This document shows positions 14,527-16,195 of a stretch of 16,195 nucleotides of DNA, piece by piece. The stretch is taken from assembly GCA_905208635.1 (NCBI GenBank), contig CAJLPX010000036.1, forward strand, positions 1 through 16,195, given 5' to 3'. The translations under genes were made by a program, and so were the position numbers. Numbering within the stretch: position 1 is the stretch's first letter; every line of letters starts with the position of its first letter. The notes below the pieces were generated by a model. It had not been told where the DNA came from. It saw only the letters and a list, made by a program, of their open reading frames with translations, and made no database searches. This stretch comes from an uncultured Collinsella sp. GTDB taxonomy: Bacteria > Actinomycetota > Coriobacteriia > Coriobacteriales > Coriobacteriaceae.

Positions 14527-14683
14527 GGCGTTGTTCCCGCAATGCCCTAAAGAGGAACCTGAGGGTTCCCACCTTTTGGCGCCAATGAGCAGCTGACTGG
14601 TCATACAACTTAGATTCCCTTCCTCAAATCGAGGAAGTCTATGTGTACGACCTGGTTGCTGAGAAGCGCCGGGTTATTTTTTT
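14527..14683 (+). promoter_or_regulatory. Structured infC leader, candidate ribosomal-protein attenuator
   Basis: About 155 bases of non-coding leader contain a perfect GGAACC/GGTTCC hairpin (14554-14569) and a CTTCCTC/GAGGAAG hairpin (14619-14637) whose stem can extend through TAGA/TCTA. An intrinsic terminator comes last. In Firmicutes the infC-rpmI-rplT operon is controlled by L20 binding to a leader that ends in a terminator. The layout here is analogous. I cannot confirm the L20-binding fold by eye. Confidence 0.5.
14649..14683 (+). terminator. Intrinsic terminator directly before infC (attenuator)
   Basis: ACCTGG (14650-14655) pairs with CCGGGT (14669-14674), with an inner GC pair and a TGAGAA loop. 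TA and a run of seven T (14677-14683) follow. It ends seven bases before the infC ribosome site, so it can only be a regulated, conditional terminator of the operon. Confidence 0.6.
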
Positions 14684-14702
14684 ATGAATGGAGGTAGGGA
14701 AA

Positions 14703-15257
14703 ATAGCTAAGTCTGATGACACCCGCATCAACGACGAGATCACTGCATCTTCGTGTCGTTTGATTGGCGTCGATGGCTCTCAGCTCGGCCTGTTCGCCAT
14801 CCGCGATGCCCAGCGCGTCGCCGACGATCAGGGTCTCGACCTGGTCGAGATCGCTCCCAACGCGGAGCCGCCGGTCTGCAAGGTCATGGACTACGGTAAG
14901 TTCAAGTACCAGCAGGCCATGAAGGCCAAGGCTGCTCGTAAGAACCAGTCCAAGGTCGAGGTCAAGGAAATGAAGTTCCGACCCAAGATCGACGTTGGCG
15001 ACTACGAGACCAAGAAGGGCCACGTTCTGCGTTTCCTCAAGAAGGGCGCACGCGTTAAGATCACCATCATGTTCCGCGGCCGTGAGATGGCTCACCCGGA
15101 GCAGGGCCTTAACGTTCTCGAGCGTCTCGCCGAGGATCTCAAGCCTTACGCTACGGTCGAGTCCAAGCCTAAGATGGAAGGCCGTAACATGCTTATGCTG
15201 CTCGCCCCGATTAAGGGCGCCTTCGATGAGGATAAAGCGGCAAGCGATAGCAAGTAA
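14703..15257 (+). CDS. infC: Translation initiation factor IF-3, AUA start
   Basis: The 184-residue product is IF-3, which keeps 30S and 50S subunits apart and checks start-codon pairing. The N-domain has TRINDEIT, CRLIGVDGSQLG and LVEIAPNAEPPVCK-MDYGKFKYQ. After the lysine-rich linker, the C-domain has KEMKFRPKIDVGDYETKK, FLKKGARVKITIMFRGRE and ERLAEDL. I place the start at ATA 14703 because GGAGGT (14690-14695) is seven bases upstream and IF-3 proteins begin about ten residues before the RIN motif. The ATG at 14688 overlaps the ribosome site and has none of its own. A non-AUG infC start is known in E. coli and B. subtilis (AUU) and permits autoregulation. Confidence 0.9.
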   Translation: MAKSDDTRINDEITASSCRLIGVDGSQLGLFAIRDAQRVADDQGLDLVEIAPNAEPPVCKVMDYGKFKYQQAMKAKAARKNQSKVEVKEMKFRPKIDVGDYETKKGHVLRFLKKGARVKITIMFRGREMAHPEQGLNVLERLAEDLKPYATVESKPKMEGRNMLMLLAPIKGAFDEDKAASDSK

Positions 15258-15289
15258 CTAGTGTTCTGTAACCGATTAAGGAGTATTTC

Positions 15290-15481
15290 ATGCCTAAGAT
15301 GAAGTCCCACAGCGGCACCAAGAAGCGTTTCCGCAAGACTGGTACCGGCAAGCTTATGCGCGCCAAGGCTTTCAAGAGCCACATCCTGAGCAAGAAGTCC
15401 ACCAAGCGTAAGCGTGGCTTCCGTCAGGAGACCGAGATCGCCGCTGCCGACCGCAAGGTCATCAAGTCGCGTCTCGCCTAA
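15290..15481 (+). CDS. rpmI: 50S ribosomal protein L35
   Basis: The 63-residue, very basic protein begins MPKMKSHSGTKKRFRKTGTG and contains KKSTKRKRGFRQ, the standard L35 features at the usual length. TAAGGAG lies before the ATG. It follows infC by 32 bases and precedes rplT by 46 bases, the conserved infC-rpmI-rplT order. Confidence 0.97.
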   Translation: MPKMKSHSGTKKRFRKTGTGKLMRAKAFKSHILSKKSTKRKRGFRQETEIAAADRKVIKSRLA

Positions 15482-15527
15482 GTTCGCGTTCCCGTTTTTC
15501 GTTTTACCGTCTAGGAGTTGATAGAAC

Positions 15528-15887
15528 ATGGCACGTATTAAGCGCGCTGTTGCCGCCAAGAAGAAGCGCCGTACCGTTATGCACCGTGCGAAGGGTTACT
15601 ACGGTGCCGCTTCGCGTACTTACAAGCATGCTAAAGAGCAGGTCCAGCACTCCCTGCAGTATCAGTATCGTGATCGCCGCAACAAGAAGCGCGAGATCCG
15701 TTCTCTCTGGATCACCCGTATCAACGCTGCTGCTCGCCTGAACGACATCTCTTACTCTCAGTTCATGCACGGCCTGAAGGTTGCCGGCATCGAGCTCGAC
15801 CGCAAAGTCCTGGCTCAGATGGCTTACGAGGACATCGAGTCCTTCAACGAGCTGGCTACCATCGCCAAGAAGGCTCTCGAGGCCTAA
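15528..15887 (+). CDS. rplT: 50S ribosomal protein L20
   Basis: The 119-residue basic protein has the L20 N-terminal extension MARIKRAVAAKKKRRTV, the AKGYYGAASRTYKHAKEQV helix and YRDRRNKKREIRSLWITRIN. L20 is an early assembly protein of the large subunit and, in Firmicutes, the repressor of its own operon. TAGGAG precedes the ATG. A strong terminator follows 20 bases after the stop. Confidence 0.97.
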   Translation: MARIKRAVAAKKKRRTVMHRAKGYYGAASRTYKHAKEQVQHSLQYQYRDRRNKKREIRSLWITRINAAARLNDISYSQFMHGLKVAGIELDRKVLAQMAYEDIESFNELATIAKKALEA

Positions 15888-15907
15888 TAGATTCTCTTGA
15901 ATCGCTA

Positions 15908-15945
15908 GGGGAGTGTCGCGTTGTGCGCGGCACTCCCTCTTTTTA
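15908..15945 (+). terminator. Terminator of the infC-rpmI-rplT operon
   Basis: GGGAGTG-T-CGCG (15909-15920) pairs with CGCG-G-CACTCCC (15926-15937) around TTGTG, giving a 12-pair stem with one G-T wobble. TCTTTTTAT follows. It is a clear intrinsic terminator. Confidence 0.9.
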
Positions 15946-15966
15946 TCTGAAGCGCGGTTTACATTG

Positions 15967-16194
15967 CTAAAAGCGCGGGTAGATAAACACATATAGGTGA
16001 CCGATCTCTATATATTCCTGAACCAAAGGGTCATCATCTGATATGTGCGGAAGATCCGCACCAGTCTTTCTATTACCTATAGAAAGCGATATGTTGTGTA
16101 GGACTTGTGAAGAGTGGAATTGACGACCCACAGGGCTTCGCGGTCTGGCAATATATCTCCTTGCCGCGCGGCCCGGTCGGACCGGATCAGCCGC
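15967..16194 (-). other. Unassigned open frame reading in from the right edge
   Basis: A minus-strand frame is open from the window edge to TAG 15967-15969, 75 codons, ending ISDDDPLVQEYIEIGHLYVF and four more residues. The C-terminal half has protein-like composition. A second minus frame, open to 16077, contains QGDILPDREALWVVNSTLHK, which could be the same gene with a frameshift. No start or family is visible. It could be the 3' end of a gene or chance. Confidence 0.2.
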
Positions 16195-16195
16195 C
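16107..16195 (+). other. Possible start of a plus-strand gene at the window edge
   Basis: A plus-strand frame opening at GTG 16107 reads VKSGIDDPQGFAVWQYISLP and continues off the end. Its codons are mostly G- or C-ending, like genes in this window. No good ribosome site precedes it and no family is recognised. It competes with the minus-strand frames in the same DNA, so at most one is real. Confidence 0.25.

Noticed and set aside
14258..14608. 116-codon minus-strand frame downstream of tRNA-Leu
   Set aside because: It runs through two terminators, the tRNA 3'-end copy and the infC leader. It has no ribosome site, and the structure is explained by RNA elements.
14688..14702. ATG 14688 as the infC start
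   Set aside because: It overlaps the GGAGGT site and has only a T-run upstream. The five extra residues are not part of the usual IF-3 N-terminus.

Overview
The window looks like chromosomal DNA of a high-GC gut actinobacterium of the Coriobacteriia, most likely a Collinsella or close relative. This is inferred from gene content and protein style (a PadR/DUF1700 membrane operon, CutC, a DUF4931 GalT-like protein, recJ-relA linkage, class II aldolase, and infC-rpmI-rplT) in GC-rich DNA. No search was run, so the genus is a judgement.

Left end (1-1860): the last 17 codons of a LivF-type ABC transporter ATPase are followed by about 500 bp of decayed DNA. That DNA holds a minus-strand relic of an IS110-type transposase. 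Next come three minus-strand genes read toward it: a PadR repressor, a DUF1700 membrane protein, and a short membrane protein that appears cut off at its C-terminus where the decayed DNA begins. The PadR gene has a near-consensus promoter overlapped by an inverted repeat, which suggests autoregulation.

Middle (1861-11280): a palindromic intergenic element precedes cutC and a DUF4931 HIT/GalT-like gene, which form a tight pair. A bile acid:sodium symporter family gene converges on them. After a divergent promoter region come a 1095-residue fusion of a RecJ exonuclease with a RecQ-like helicase, a bifunctional RelA/SpoT (p)ppGpp synthetase/hydrolase, and a metallo-beta-lactamase-fold hydrolase. 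This is a reduced version of the recJ-apt-relA-dtd-hydrolase neighbourhood known in Firmicutes: no apt or dtd lies between the genes here.

Right part (11281-15950): class II fructose-bisphosphate aldolase has very regular codon use typical of a highly expressed gene. It is followed by a long hairpin that is partly tandemly repeated, then a transglutaminase-like protease-fold gene. Next is tRNA-Leu(CAA), whose 3' end and terminator are duplicated about 184 bp downstream around a cluster of palindromes. The infC-rpmI-rplT operon follows. It has a structured leader ending in an intrinsic terminator directly before infC, and infC most likely starts at a non-canonical AUA codon. A strong terminator closes the operon.

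The last 245 bp is less GC-rich and holds no gene that can be called with confidence, though open frames run off the right edge. The most interesting items are the RecJ-RecQ-like fusion, the infC leader with its AUA start, the duplicated tRNA 3' end, a 21-codon leader ORF overlapping recJ, and the PadR operator-promoter. No wholly new defence or mobile system was found.
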